DNA of 53,043 nucleotides from Actinomycetota bacterium (GTDB lineage: Bacteria; Actinomycetota; Thermoleophilia; Solirubrobacterales; 70-9). Within the stretch, counting starts at the first letter, position 1, and the number at the start of each line of letters is the position of its first letter. The stretch lies in contig VAYN01000017.1 of NCBI GenBank assembly GCA_005885405.1, positions 1 to 53,043 on the forward strand, written 5' to 3'. The translations under genes were made by a program, and so were the position numbers. The notes under the pieces were generated by a model. It worked only from the letters and a program-made list of their open reading frames with translations. It was not told the origin of the DNA and ran no database searches. Below are positions 1-9,794 of this stretch, piece by piece.

Positions 1-1407
1 CTGCGCGAGGACCACATTCGGATCCCGATCCGCGAGGCCGAGCAGCAGATCCTCCCGGGTGCGAAGACGAGGCTCTGGACCTTCGGCGGCAGCTTCCCCG
101 GGCCAACGATCCGCCGCCGCGCCGGTCAGCGGACCAAGGTCACCTTCCACCACGAGCTGCCCGGGAAGGTGGGGGAGCTCTCGATCCACCTCCACGGCGC
201 CCACGCCCGCACCCAGTTCGACGGCCAGCCGGGCGGCCTCACCAAGAGGCAGCCGACCTCCTTCTTCTGTGACATCCCGCGCGGGCTCTCGGCCCGTGAG
301 ATGGGCAACGACCTCCTGCTCGAGCCGGGCGGGCGCAAAACCTACGTCTACGACTTGATGGAGGACGGGCGGCCCGAACGCGGCTCGCTCCAGTGGTACC
401 ACGACCACCGCCTCGATCGCACTGCACCCCATACCTGGAAGGGCCTGGCGGGGATGTTCATCGACGAGGACTCCTTCGAAGACGAGCTCGCCCTGCCGAG
501 CGGCGACCGCGACCTGCCGCTGATGATCTGCGACCGCAGCTTCGACCGCCGCAACCAGCTGACTGACCCCTTCAGCGGCCAACGTCCGCCCGCTGACGGC
601 ATCCTCGGCGAGAGCGTGCTCGTCAACGGCGCCTTCATGCCCCACCACCCGGTCGAGCCGGTGCGCTACCGGTTGCGGCTGCTCAACGTCTCCTCCTTCC
701 GCAGCTACAACCTGCAGCTATCCAACGGCGCCCCGATGGTCCAGATCGCGACCGAGAGCGGCCTGATGCCGAAGCCGGTGCGGCGCCGCGAAATCCTCCT
801 CGGCCCGGCCGAGCGGGTCGAGGTAATCGTCGACTTTTCGTCGCTGGCGGGGGAGAGCGTCGAGCTCCGCAGCGGCAAACGCCACTCCGGGCGTAACCCG
901 ACCGGCGCCCACACCTACGGCGGGGCGCTGATGCAGTTCCGGGTTGGCGGCGGCCGCGTTCCCGACCGCGTCCACATCCCGCGCCACCTGCGACCGCTAC
1001 CGGCCTGGACCCGCAAGGCCACACGCAAGCCGGACAAGCGCTGGGAGATCACGATCGGCGGCTTCTTCAAGACCACCTGGAGGATCAACGGCCGCACCTT
1101 CAACCCCGCCCACTCCGAGGCCTTCCCGAAGCTGAACACGACCGAGACCTGGGAGATCGTCAACAAGACCAACGTCGCCCACGTGATGCACCTGCACCAC
1201 ACCGACTGGTACCTGCTTGAGCGCAACGGCAAGCCGCCACCGCCCTGGGAAGACTGTCTCAAGGAGACCTTCTTCGTCTACCCGAACGAAAAAATTCTCC
1301 TTGCCGGTCATTTCTCCGACTACACCGGGAAGTACGTGATCCACTGCCACATGCTCGATCACGAGGACCATGGACTAATGAGCCAATTTCAGGTCGTCAG
1401 GGGTTAA
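1..1407 (+). CDS. Multicopper oxidase, 3' part (5' end outside window)
   Basis: The frame is open from base 1, so the gene starts upstream of the window and only the last 468 codons are present. Four copper-binding blocks are visible: HLHGAH near 184-201, WYHDH near 394-408, a block containing HVMHLHH near 1180-1200, and HCHMLDHEDHGLM near 1341-1379. The last block carries the type 1 copper cysteine, two histidines and the axial methionine. The layout is that of three-cupredoxin laccases and bilirubin oxidases (CotA/FtsP-like), which oxidise phenols or metals and reduce oxygen to water. Location cannot be judged because the N-terminus is missing; such enzymes are usually exported. It ends 30 bp before a diguanylate cyclase on the same strand. 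The substrate is unknown; family confidence is high. Confidence 0.93.
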   Translation: MREDHIRIPIREAEQQILPGAKTRLWTFGGSFPGPTIRRRAGQRTKVTFHHELPGKVGELSIHLHGAHARTQFDGQPGGLTKRQPTSFFCDIPRGLSAREMGNDLLLEPGGRKTYVYDLMEDGRPERGSLQWYHDHRLDRTAPHTWKGLAGMFIDEDSFEDELALPSGDRDLPLMICDRSFDRRNQLTDPFSGQRPPADGILGESVLVNGAFMPHHPVEPVRYRLRLLNVSSFRSYNLQLSNGAPMVQIATESGLMPKPVRRREILLGPAERVEVIVDFSSLAGESVELRSGKRHSGRNPTGAHTYGGALMQFRVGGGRVPDRVHIPRHLRPLPAWTRKATRKPDKRWEITIGGFFKTTWRINGRTFNPAHSEAFPKLNTTETWEIVNKTNVAHVMHLHHTDWYLLERNGKPPPPWEDCLKETFFVYPNEKILLAGHFSDYTGKYVIHCHMLDHEDHGLMSQFQVVRG

Positions 1408-1437
1408 GGAAACGCTCGCGTTTGCCGATGCCCGGGC

Positions 1438-2814
1438 ATGGGTTCTCCCGAAAATCGGGTAAGCATTCGACCGCCCGCCGTGACCCGGGCCCGGGCGACC
1501 GCAGCGCTCCTCGTCGCCGGCTCCGCCCTGGTTGCGATCTCCCTCGTCCTTCCCCACCCGAGTGGCGGCGACGAAACCGCCCTTGTGCTCACCGCCCTGG
1601 CGATGGCGGTCGCGGGTGGGTTCGTCTGGCTGACTGCCAAGCGGATCCCAGGCATCGGCGTGCACCTGCTCCTTGCCGCGGTCACCGCGGTCACCTCGCT
1701 GCTGATCTACGAGAGTGGAATTGCGGTCGGGCAGTACGGGACGATCTTCGTCTGGGCAACGCTCGTCACCTCGATCTATTTCCCGCGCCGTATCGCCGCC
1801 CTTCACCTCGGTTGGCTGCTCGTCACCTACGGCACCGTTCTCCTCTTAGTTGAAAGCACGGCGGGCTACTCGCCGCTCACCCGCTGGCTCTTCACCATGA
1901 TCTCCCTCTCGGTGGTGATGCTGCTGATCACCAGCATCGTCGCCCGCCGAGCCCGCGCCGACGAGCGCGCCCGCCGCTTCTTCGACCTCTCCCGCGACAT
2001 GCTCTGCACCGCCAACGCCGAGGGCTACTTCGTCGAGCTGAACGACGCCTGGAGCGTGCACCTCGGCTATGCCCCCGATGAACTGCGCGCGGTCCCGTTC
2101 CTCGAGCGCGTCCACCCGGACGACCGTGAGCGAACCGAAGCCGAGTCCGCCGGCCTCTTTGAAGGCGCCGAGACGCTCCAATTTGAAAACCGTTACCTGG
2201 CCAAGGACGGCAGTTGGCACTGGTTGCGCTGGAGCTCGCAGCTCTCGCCGGACGAGTCAATGGTCTACGCCCGCGCTACCGACGTCACCCACCTGAAGCA
2301 GATCGAGGCTGAACGCGAGGAGCTGCTCGGCCAGGTCCAGGAGATGGCCCGCCACGACCAGCTCACCGGCCTCTCGAACCGGCGCGCCCTCGAGGAACAG
2401 CTGCCGCGGGCGATGGCCCGTGCCCGGCGCCGGCGCTCGCCGCTCTCGGTGGCGATCCTCGACATCGACCACTTCAAGGACTACAACGACAGCCACGGCC
2501 ATCTCGCCGGCGACGAAGTCCTGCGCGCCTGCGCCAAGGCCTGGGACTCGGCGCTCCGCGGCGAGGACATGATCGTCCGCTTCGGCGGCGAGGAGTTCCT
2601 CGTCCTCCTTCCCGACACCCCGCCCGAGCAGGCGGCGGAAATCGTCGAGCGGCTGCGGTCGAATACACCGATGGGGCAGACCTGCTCGGCCGGTCTCGCC
2701 TGCTGGGACTTCGCCGAGAGCATCGACGATCTGCTCGGGCGGGCGGACAAAGCCCTCTACCTGGCAAAGGCCGGCGGCCGCAACCAGCTGGCCGAGGCGA
2801 CGCTGAGCGAGTAA
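1438..2814 (+). CDS. Membrane PAS-GGDEF diguanylate cyclase
   Basis: A 458-residue protein predicted to make cyclic di-GMP from two GTP. Residues about 20-170 hold roughly five or six hydrophobic segments, forming a membrane sensor of MASE type. A PAS fold follows (about 175-290), containing HPDDRER and the WLRWSSQ strand, then a GGDEF domain to the end. The active site reads RFGGEEF, a functional GGEEF. Five residues before it lies RGED, an intact RxxD inhibitory site, so product inhibition is expected. The sensed signal is unknown. The start is ATG at 1438, 30 bp after the multicopper oxidase stop, and the stop is 10 bp before the RNA methyltransferase, so the three genes may be co-transcribed. 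A second c-di-GMP protein lies at 50586-52478. Confidence 0.93.
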   Translation: MGSPENRVSIRPPAVTRARATAALLVAGSALVAISLVLPHPSGGDETALVLTALAMAVAGGFVWLTAKRIPGIGVHLLLAAVTAVTSLLIYESGIAVGQYGTIFVWATLVTSIYFPRRIAALHLGWLLVTYGTVLLLVESTAGYSPLTRWLFTMISLSVVMLLITSIVARRARADERARRFFDLSRDMLCTANAEGYFVELNDAWSVHLGYAPDELRAVPFLERVHPDDRERTEAESAGLFEGAETLQFENRYLAKDGSWHWLRWSSQLSPDESMVYARATDVTHLKQIEAEREELLGQVQEMARHDQLTGLSNRRALEEQLPRAMARARRRRSPLSVAILDIDHFKDYNDSHGHLAGDEVLRACAKAWDSALRGEDMIVRFGGEEFLVLLPDTPPEQAAEIVERLRSNTPMGQTCSAGLACWDFAESIDDLLGRADKALYLAKAGGRNQLAEATLSE

Positions 2815-2824
2815 TGATGCGCGG

Positions 2825-3577
2825 ATGGGCCGCGCAGAGCACGAACGAGCGGTGCGCTTCCGCACCGCGCGCCGCGATCCAGAGCTGACCGTCGTCGAGG
2901 GCTTCCACGCCCTCAAGCACGCGCTCCGCTTCGGGGCCGAGCTGGTCGAGGCGGTCGCGGTCGATCCGGGCTCGCTGGATGAGATGGCCGGTGACCTCGC
3001 CCCCGACCTCGCCGGTCAGCTTGCGGATCGGGTCGAGCCGGTCGATAAGGAGACGCTGGCGGGGCTGGTGCCGCTGGTCCCCCATACCGGCGTGGTCGCG
3101 ATCGCCCGGCGCCCGCGGGTCGACCTCGAGGCGGCGCTGGCCGACCCAACGCCGGCGCCGGCGGTCCTGCTCGAGCAGCCGCGCAACATGGGCAATATCG
3201 GCGCCTGCATCCGCGTCGCCGCGGCGGCCAACGCCGCGGCGCTGATCACGACCGGCGAGAACGACCCCTGGCACCCTGACGCGGTCCGCGGCGCCGCCGG
3301 GCTGCAGTTCGCGCTTCCCGTCGCTGCGGTTGAGGCACTACCGCAGAGCGACCGGCCGCTGCTGGCGATCGACCCGGAGGGGGAGGAGCTGGCGCCGGAG
3401 CGCCTGCCCGCCCGCGCCGTCCTCGCTTTCGGGACCGAGCGCCACGGTCTCAGCAGCGAGGTCTTCGAGCGGGCAGACGCCCGTGTCTCCATTCCGATGC
3501 GCGAGGGCGTCTCCAGCCTCAATCTGGCGACCTCGGTTGCAATTGCGCTTTTTGTGATGAAAATGGGGGCCTCGTAA
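2825..3577 (+). CDS. TrmH/SpoU-family RNA 2'-O-methyltransferase
   Basis: A 250-residue SPOUT methyltransferase that would transfer a methyl group from SAM to a ribose 2'-OH in rRNA or tRNA. The three SpoU motifs are all present: NMGNIGACIR at 121-130, FGTERHGLS at 202-210 and the segment 224-238 containing SLNLATSVAI. The first 100 residues form the N-terminal substrate-binding domain typical of RlmB/TsnR-type members, so this is not the short TrmL type. The modified position cannot be told from sequence; 23S rRNA is the usual target of this subgroup. The ATG at 2825 follows the cyclase stop by 10 bp. No motif is missing. Confidence 0.9.
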   Translation: MGRAEHERAVRFRTARRDPELTVVEGFHALKHALRFGAELVEAVAVDPGSLDEMAGDLAPDLAGQLADRVEPVDKETLAGLVPLVPHTGVVAIARRPRVDLEAALADPTPAPAVLLEQPRNMGNIGACIRVAAAANAAALITTGENDPWHPDAVRGAAGLQFALPVAAVEALPQSDRPLLAIDPEGEELAPERLPARAVLAFGTERHGLSSEVFERADARVSIPMREGVSSLNLATSVAIALFVMKMGAS

Positions 3578-3594
3578 ACCAGGAAAGGAATCCT

Positions 3595-3990
3595 TTGCTT
3601 CTACCAGTGGCTGACATCAGCTTCGGGGAACTGCTTCTGATCGCGCTCGAGGTCTTCTTCTTCGTGATCTGGATCTGGATCCTGATCACCATCCTCAGTG
3701 ACCTCTTCCGCGACCACGAGCTGTCTGGCTGGGCAAAGGCTGCCTGGGTCCTGTTCCTCGTCTTTATCCCGTTCCTGACGGCGCTGATCTACCTGATTGC
3801 GCGCGGTGAGGGGATGCGAGACCGGACGATCAAAGCCCAAGCGGACGCGAAAGCGCATTTCGACGAATACGTCCGCACCCAGGCCGGCGCCGGCTCCGCC
3901 GACGAGCTGCACAAGCTCTCGGAGCTGAAGGCCAAAGGCGATCTCAGCCAGGACGAGTTCGACAAGGCGAAGGCAAAGCTGCTCGCCTAG
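3595..3990 (+). CDS. Two-helix membrane protein with C-terminal SHOCT domain
   Basis: A 131-residue protein with two transmembrane helices (about 10-33 and 46-68) that match the phospholipase D nuclease N-terminal (PLDc_N) hairpin. A charged linker and a SHOCT domain (about 102-131, containing LKAKGDLSQDEF) follow. SHOCT domains bind nucleic acids or proteins, often at the C-terminus of membrane proteins, and no enzymatic role is known. The start is TTG at 3595, preceded at 6 nt by a strong ribosome binding site (AGGAAAGGA, 3581-3589). The gene begins 17 bp after the methyltransferase stop, so it probably ends that operon. Function unknown. Confidence 0.85.
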   Translation: MLLPVADISFGELLLIALEVFFFVIWIWILITILSDLFRDHELSGWAKAAWVLFLVFIPFLTALIYLIARGEGMRDRTIKAQADAKAHFDEYVRTQAGAGSADELHKLSELKAKGDLSQDEFDKAKAKLLA

Positions 3991-4046
3991 GGACGCCTGA
4001 AAAGTCCTGCAACTGCAAGGGAAGTTGCGGATTATCGACCCCTTGC

Positions 4047-4083
4047 CGGACGGCGCAGGCGCTTCGCTAGCCTGCGCCGTCCG
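4047..4083 (+). promoter_or_regulatory. Perfect 14-bp hairpin abutting the wall-hydrolase start codon
   Basis: Bases 4047-4060 are the exact reverse complement of 4070-4083, with a 9-nt loop (GCTTCGCTA). The right arm ends on the first base of the GTG start codon at 4083. There is no T-run after it, so it is a poor intrinsic terminator for the upstream gene. By position it would cover the ribosome binding region of the next gene. A smaller 6-bp hairpin (GCAACT/AGTTGC, 4009-4028) lies just upstream. Function is inferred from position only. Confidence 0.5.
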
Positions 4084-5318
4084 TGCTGTTTGCCTCTTCT
4101 ACGCGTACGGGGCGGCACCGAATCCTGGTCGCCGCCGCGCTTTTCCTCGTCGCGCTCTGCGTGCTGGCGGTCTCCTGGGCTGAATCGGCCCCGGCCGATC
4201 CGCGGGACAAACTCGAAGCGACGCGGGACAAGCTCGAAGGGGTGCGCGAAGAGAGCAGCGACCTGACCGCGACGATCGCCGAACAGAACCGGGCGATCGA
4301 CGCCAAGCTCGGCGAAGTCTCGGCCCTGCGCCAAGAACAGGAAGCGGTCGAGGCCGAACTGGCCGAAAAGCAGGCCGAGCTCGACCGCGCGACGGCGGCG
4401 CTCGAAGCCGAAGAAGCGCACCTCGAGCGGGTGCGGGCGAAGCTGCAGAAATCCCTCGACCTGCTGGGCGACCGCCTGGTGGCGATCTACGAGTCCGGCT
4501 CCCCCGACGTCCTCGACGCGATCCTCGAATCCGAAGACTGGGCGGAGATCAGCGCCCAGACCGAATACGTGCGCCAGATCCAGGCCTACGACGACGCCGT
4601 CGTCGACCGGGTCAAGGACCTGCGCGACGAAGTCCGCACCGCGGTCGAGAAGCTCGACGAGCAGCGGGCCGAGATCGAAGAAGTGCGGGATGCCGTCGCC
4701 GCCAAGGAGCGCGAAGTCGCCGCCGCCCGCGAAGAAGCGCAGGTGCGGTTTACCGAGCTGAAGTCCGAACAAGCCGCGCGCCAGGAAGCGCTCGACGAGC
4801 TGCAGTCGCGCGAATCGCAGCTCAGCGACAACCTCTCGGCGATCTCCGAACAGATCGCCTCCGAAGGCGGCGACGCGACCGAAGGCATGATGCCGGCGCC
4901 GCTCAACCCGAGCCAGGAAGCGCAGCTGATCACCGAAAGCGAAGCGAGCGCCCCCGCCTCGGCACCGCAGGCGGTGAAGGAAGTCGTCTCCGCCGCCAAC
5001 TCGATCGCGACCACGCCTTACATCTGGGGCGGTGGCCACGGCTCCTTCGAATCCTCCGGCTACGACTGCTCGGGCTCCGTCAGCTTCGCCCTCCACGGCG
5101 CCGGTCTGCTGGAAAGCCCGCTGGACTCGACCGGCCTCGAGACCTGGGGCGAACCTGGCCCGGGCCGCTGGATCACCGTCTACGCCAACGCCAGCCACGC
5201 CTGGATGGTCGTCGCCGGCATCTCCTTCGACACGAGCGGCGGCGCCGGCCCCCGCTGGCACGATCCCTGGGCGTCTTCGCCCGAAGGTTTCATCGCGCGT
5301 CATCCAGCTGGTCTTTGA
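4083..5318 (+). CDS. Secreted coiled-coil NlpC/P60 peptidoglycan endopeptidase
   Basis: A 411-residue exported wall hydrolase. An N-terminal signal segment (about 12-36) is followed by a long alanine/glutamate-rich coiled coil (about 40-265) similar to the regulatory arm of RipA/CwlO-type proteins. The C-terminal NlpC/P60 domain runs from about 295 to the end. The catalytic cysteine is C329 in YDCSGSVSF and the histidine is H372 in SHAWMVV. Such enzymes cut D-Glu to diaminopimelate bonds during growth and division. GTG at 4083 is the only start that keeps the signal peptide, because an in-frame stop lies at 4068. Glutamate is written mostly as GAA here, whereas neighbours such as acs use GAG almost exclusively. 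The start region lies against a perfect hairpin. Confidence 0.9.
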   Translation: MLFASSTRTGRHRILVAAALFLVALCVLAVSWAESAPADPRDKLEATRDKLEGVREESSDLTATIAEQNRAIDAKLGEVSALRQEQEAVEAELAEKQAELDRATAALEAEEAHLERVRAKLQKSLDLLGDRLVAIYESGSPDVLDAILESEDWAEISAQTEYVRQIQAYDDAVVDRVKDLRDEVRTAVEKLDEQRAEIEEVRDAVAAKEREVAAAREEAQVRFTELKSEQAARQEALDELQSRESQLSDNLSAISEQIASEGGDATEGMMPAPLNPSQEAQLITESEASAPASAPQAVKEVVSAANSIATTPYIWGGGHGSFESSGYDCSGSVSFALHGAGLLESPLDSTGLETWGEPGPGRWITVYANASHAWMVVAGISFDTSGGAGPRWHDPWASSPEGFIARHPAGL

Positions 5319-5350
5319 TTCAGCCCAGGCGCCTCGGGTAGGTTTGCGCC

Positions 5351-7318
<1,968 letters not shown>

Positions 7319-7324
7319 ACGCAT

Positions 7325-7347
7325 TTGTCCCCGGTATGCGGGGACAA
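7325..7347. terminator. Bidirectional hairpin between convergent genes
   Basis: An 8-bp perfect stem (TTGTCCCC at 7325-7332 with GGGGACAA at 7340-7347) and a 7-nt loop lie exactly between the acs stop (7318) and the channel stop (7348). The symmetrical position suits a shared terminator, though neither side has a strong T-tract. Confidence 0.6.
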
Positions 7348-8100
7348 CTACGTTCGGCTAGCCATTCGCTCGATCGCAAGCTCGAGCGCCTGCAGCTGCT
7401 CTTGGACGCTCTTCAGTTCGCGCAGTGCCAGCGCCTCGGCGCTCAGCTTCTCCTCCTCGAGCTCTTCCTCGATCTCGGCGATTTCGGGCGCCAGGAAGCG
7501 CTGGGCGAAGGAGCCGGTGAGGAGGGCGACGAAGCCGATCCCGATCAGGAGGACGAAGACGGAGACGACCTCGCCGCCGGTCGTACTCGGCTCGATGTTC
7601 GACCCGAGCGTGGTCATCGTCGTGATTGCCCAGTAGATGTCGTCCCAGAAGTCGAGGTCTTGCCGCTGCTCGAAGGCGTCGAAGAGGGCGGCGCCGCCGA
7701 CGACCGAGAGCAGCGCCAGCAGCGCGGCATAGCGGACGCCCTCCAGCGAGAAGACCTCGCGCGAGAGCTGGGCGAGTCGCAACAGGCGCAGCAACCGCAG
7801 CAGGCGCAGGACCCGCAGGCTCTGCAGGCCGGCGGGCAGGACCGGCGGGGTGAAGAAGACGATGACGAAGTCCAGCGGGTGGTGGCGGAGCCAGGTGCGC
7901 CGGTCCGGCACCACTGAGAGCATCACCACGAACTCGAACAGGAAGGCGGTCCAGGTGATCCAGTTGAGGGCGACGGCAACGTCCTGCAGCAGCCCGCCCG
8001 GCTCGGACTCGGTGATCGCCACGGTGGGCAGCGTCAGCGCCGCCGCGATCAGCATCGGCGTTTTCAGCCGTTCGGCGACCCGGGTACTGCGAGCGTCCAT
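7348..8100 (-). CDS. Voltage-gated-type six-helix cation channel with degenerate selectivity filter
   Basis: A 250-residue membrane channel subunit. Hydrophobic helices S1-S3 occupy about 15-90. S4 is unmistakable: arginines at 96, 99, 102, 105 and 108 recur every third residue. S5, pore loop and S6 follow (about 122-200), then an acidic coiled coil (about 205-245) likely to drive tetramerisation. The pore loop reads TMTTLGSNIEP at 161-171, where potassium channels have TVGYGD, so potassium selectivity is doubtful. ATG at 8100 is chosen because upstream residues in the same frame are low-complexity and unlike the family. It lies downstream of the binding-protein gene on the same strand. The ion is unknown; the voltage-sensor fold is clear. 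Confidence 0.85.
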   Translation of the reverse strand: MDARSTRVAERLKTPMLIAAALTLPTVAITESEPGGLLQDVAVALNWITWTAFLFEFVVMLSVVPDRRTWLRHHPLDFVIVFFTPPVLPAGLQSLRVLRLLRLLRLLRLAQLSREVFSLEGVRYAALLALLSVVGGAALFDAFEQRQDLDFWDDIYWAITTMTTLGSNIEPSTTGGEVVSVFVLLIGIGFVALLTGSFAQRFLAPEIAEIEEELEEEKLSAEALALRELKSVQEQLQALELAIERMASRT

Positions 8101-8197
8101 CCCCGGGCCGTAATGGACAGGCGTCTGCGCGTCCTTCGCGGTCACCGCGACTTGTTCGACGTCAGGCGGCCGGTGCCTCCAGCGAAGCGGGGGGGGT

Positions 8198-9517
8198 TCA
8201 GCCGTGCCGGGCGGCCTTGACCAGCGACGGCCCCGGCTCGACGACCTGGAACGGAACGAAGGTCTTGCGCGCGACCGAGACGGTGATTGGGCCGACGCTC
8301 GGGTCGCCGCTGGGGAGGATCTCGAAGCTGCCGGTGATGCCATTGCGGACCGAGGTGGAGCGGACGGCGTCGATCGTGCCGGTGCGGTCGCGTCCTTTGC
8401 CGATCGCGTCGAGGACGACGCTTGCGGCCTGGCCCGCGTAGGGCGCATACAGTTCGACCGGCCCGCCGAGGTCCTTTTCGAGTTCGCCGACGAGCTTCGC
8501 GCCGGGCCCGGTGAGGTTCTGCGGCACCTGACCCGGGACGCTGGCGAACATCCCCTTCGAGGCCTTGCCGGCGAGGTCGATCGTCGACTGCTGGGCGAAG
8601 CCGTCGGGCGCGAGCAGCTCGACGCCGCTGTTGGGGCCGAGCACCGCGACCTTGTCCTTGATCAGCCGGGCGCCGTTGGACTCGGTCAGGCCGGCGAGCA
8701 GGACGGCGTCCGGCGCGGTGTCAGCGACCATCCCCATCAGCCCTCGGTAGCTCGAGGCGTTGACGTTCCAGGCCTTGAAGCCGACGACGTGGATGCCGAG
8801 CTTGCGGGCGGCGCCGCGGAAGGTCTTCGCCTGGCCGAGGCTGGTCGGGTCTTTGCCGGCGTAGAGGACGTAGGCGTCCTTCACTCCCCGCTTGCGGGCG
8901 AAGCTCGCCAGCCCGGCGCCCTGGTAGGCGTCGTTGGGGACGACCCGGGCGTAGTTCCGCCGCCCCGGATAGAGGCTCTTCGGCTCGCCCTTGCCGCAGC
9001 TCGGGCTCGAGTGGGTGAGGCACATCAAGGTGTTGCCGGGGGAGACCATCGCCACACCGCCGCCCGGCGCCTGGCTGAGGATCGGGATCATCACCTCGGC
9101 GCAGCCGGAGTTGTAGGTGCCGATCACCCCGAGGACGCTGGGGTTGGCCGCGTAGGCCTTGGCGTTCGCCTGACACTGCGCCTTCGTCCAGAGGCCGGTC
9201 TTGGCGTTCGAGTCGTCGCAAGCCTGGAAGCCGACTTTGACCCCGCCCGCCTGCCAGTTGGCGCCCTCGAGGACGAGCCGGATCGCGTCGTTCATCTGCA
9301 GCGAGCGCTGCTTCGAGTCCCCCTGCAGCGGCAGGTCGGAAACGACGAGCGCCTCGGGGTCGCCTTTGCCGCCGTACTGGAGCGGCCCGCAGGCCGAGGA
9401 CCCGACCGCACTGGCCGCCGGCGCCGCGGCGTCGCTGTTGCCGCCGAGCACGAAGACCGCAAGCGCGCCGAGCAGGAGGGCCGCAAGGCTAGTGGTCTTC
9501 AGCAGGCGCAGGGACAA
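8198..9517 (-). CDS. Branched-chain amino-acid type ABC substrate-binding protein (LivK-like)
   Basis: A 439-residue exported protein with a signal peptide (about 1-31, no lipobox cysteine) and a type I periplasmic-binding fold of the Peripla_BP_6/LivK family. The family pattern is seen in the N-terminal ALVVSDLPLQGDSK strand, VLGVIGTYNSGCAEVMIPIL and the later YAPYAGQAASVVLDAI segment. Members bind amino acids, amides or urea, or act as ligand sensors. No permease or ATPase partner is encoded nearby, so it is an orphan that may serve a distant transporter. The next gene in the same direction is the voltage-type channel, 97 bp downstream. Ligand unknown. Confidence 0.85.
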   Translation of the reverse strand: MSLRLLKTTSLAALLLGALAVFVLGGNSDAAAPAASAVGSSACGPLQYGGKGDPEALVVSDLPLQGDSKQRSLQMNDAIRLVLEGANWQAGGVKVGFQACDDSNAKTGLWTKAQCQANAKAYAANPSVLGVIGTYNSGCAEVMIPILSQAPGGGVAMVSPGNTLMCLTHSSPSCGKGEPKSLYPGRRNYARVVPNDAYQGAGLASFARKRGVKDAYVLYAGKDPTSLGQAKTFRGAARKLGIHVVGFKAWNVNASSYRGLMGMVADTAPDAVLLAGLTESNGARLIKDKVAVLGPNSGVELLAPDGFAQQSTIDLAGKASKGMFASVPGQVPQNLTGPGAKLVGELEKDLGGPVELYAPYAGQAASVVLDAIGKGRDRTGTIDAVRSTSVRNGITGSFEILPSGDPSVGPITVSVARKTFVPFQVVEPGPSLVKAARHG

Positions 9518-9576
9518 GACGAGACCACCCTAGCCCCTACGCCGGGCGCCCCCGCGTTGGGCCCCAGAAACGACAA

Positions 9577-9597
9577 GACCCGCCGCGAAGGCGGGTC
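9577..9597 (-). terminator. Intrinsic terminator of the minus-strand RNA
   Basis: An 8-bp GC-rich stem (GACCCGCC 9577-9584 with GGCGGGTC 9590-9597) and a GCGAA loop. Read on the minus strand it is followed by TTGTCGTTT, a T-rich tract. It therefore fits termination of a minus-strand transcript coming from about 9788, and lies 60 bp before the binding-protein start. Confidence 0.65.
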
Positions 9598-9787
9598 GAG
9601 TCTGGCGATGCGGGGAACCACCCCACAGGCGGCCGACACCTGTGCCTCAACTTAGCACGCTGCCCGCCATCCTCGACCCGCTGCCGCGGTATGTCTGCGG
9701 AGGGCGCCGGACTCGAACCGGACCCGGAGGTGAACCGGGCAAAGTGGGTGTCGGCCACCTGGAGGCACCTGCCTCCATCGCCCTCCG
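9577..9787 (-). ncRNA. Candidate structured RNA beginning with a tRNA-like (8/4, long variable arm) fold
   Basis: No credible protein is encoded between the exporter stop (9887) and the binding-protein start (9517). On the minus strand, 9698-9786 folds by hand into an 89-nt class II cloverleaf. It has an 8-bp acceptor (GGAGGGCG/CGCCCTCC), a 6-bp D stem with a 4-nt loop, a 5-bp anticodon stem, a variable arm with a 5-bp stem, a 4-bp T stem with the canonical TTCGAGT loop, and G at position 73. The 8/4 geometry resembles selenocysteine tRNA and the reported allo-tRNAs. The anticodon loop, however, reads CCGACAC: it lacks U33 and is not UCA, and CCA is not encoded. The RNA appears to run on to the terminator at 9577, giving about 210 nt. 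A competing long-range pairing exists (9627-9640 with 9747-9760). SRP RNA and tmRNA signatures were sought and not found. Identity is open. Confidence 0.45.
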
Positions 9788-9794
9788 GCGGCCG

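Noticed and set aside
3991-4082. c-di-AMP (ydaO) riboswitch before the NlpC/P60 gene
   Set aside because: Such switches often precede wall hydrolases in actinobacteria, but the gap is only about 90 nt and lacks the conserved core; only hairpins are seen.
8204-9655. 483-codon + strand frame opposite the binding-protein gene
   Set aside because: Antisense shadow; composition is low-complexity and the minus-strand gene has clear family motifs.
9698-9786. Functional selenocysteine tRNA
   Set aside because: Stem geometry fits loosely, but no TCA anticodon can be placed in a 7-nt loop, U33 is missing and no sel genes are near.
9577-9790. SRP (4.5S), tmRNA or RNase P RNA on the minus strand
   Set aside because: CGTGCTAAG resembles the start of Bacillus SRP RNA, but the GGAA-capped domain with AGCAGC is absent. 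There is no tmRNA tag frame and no GAGGAAAGTCC of RNase P.
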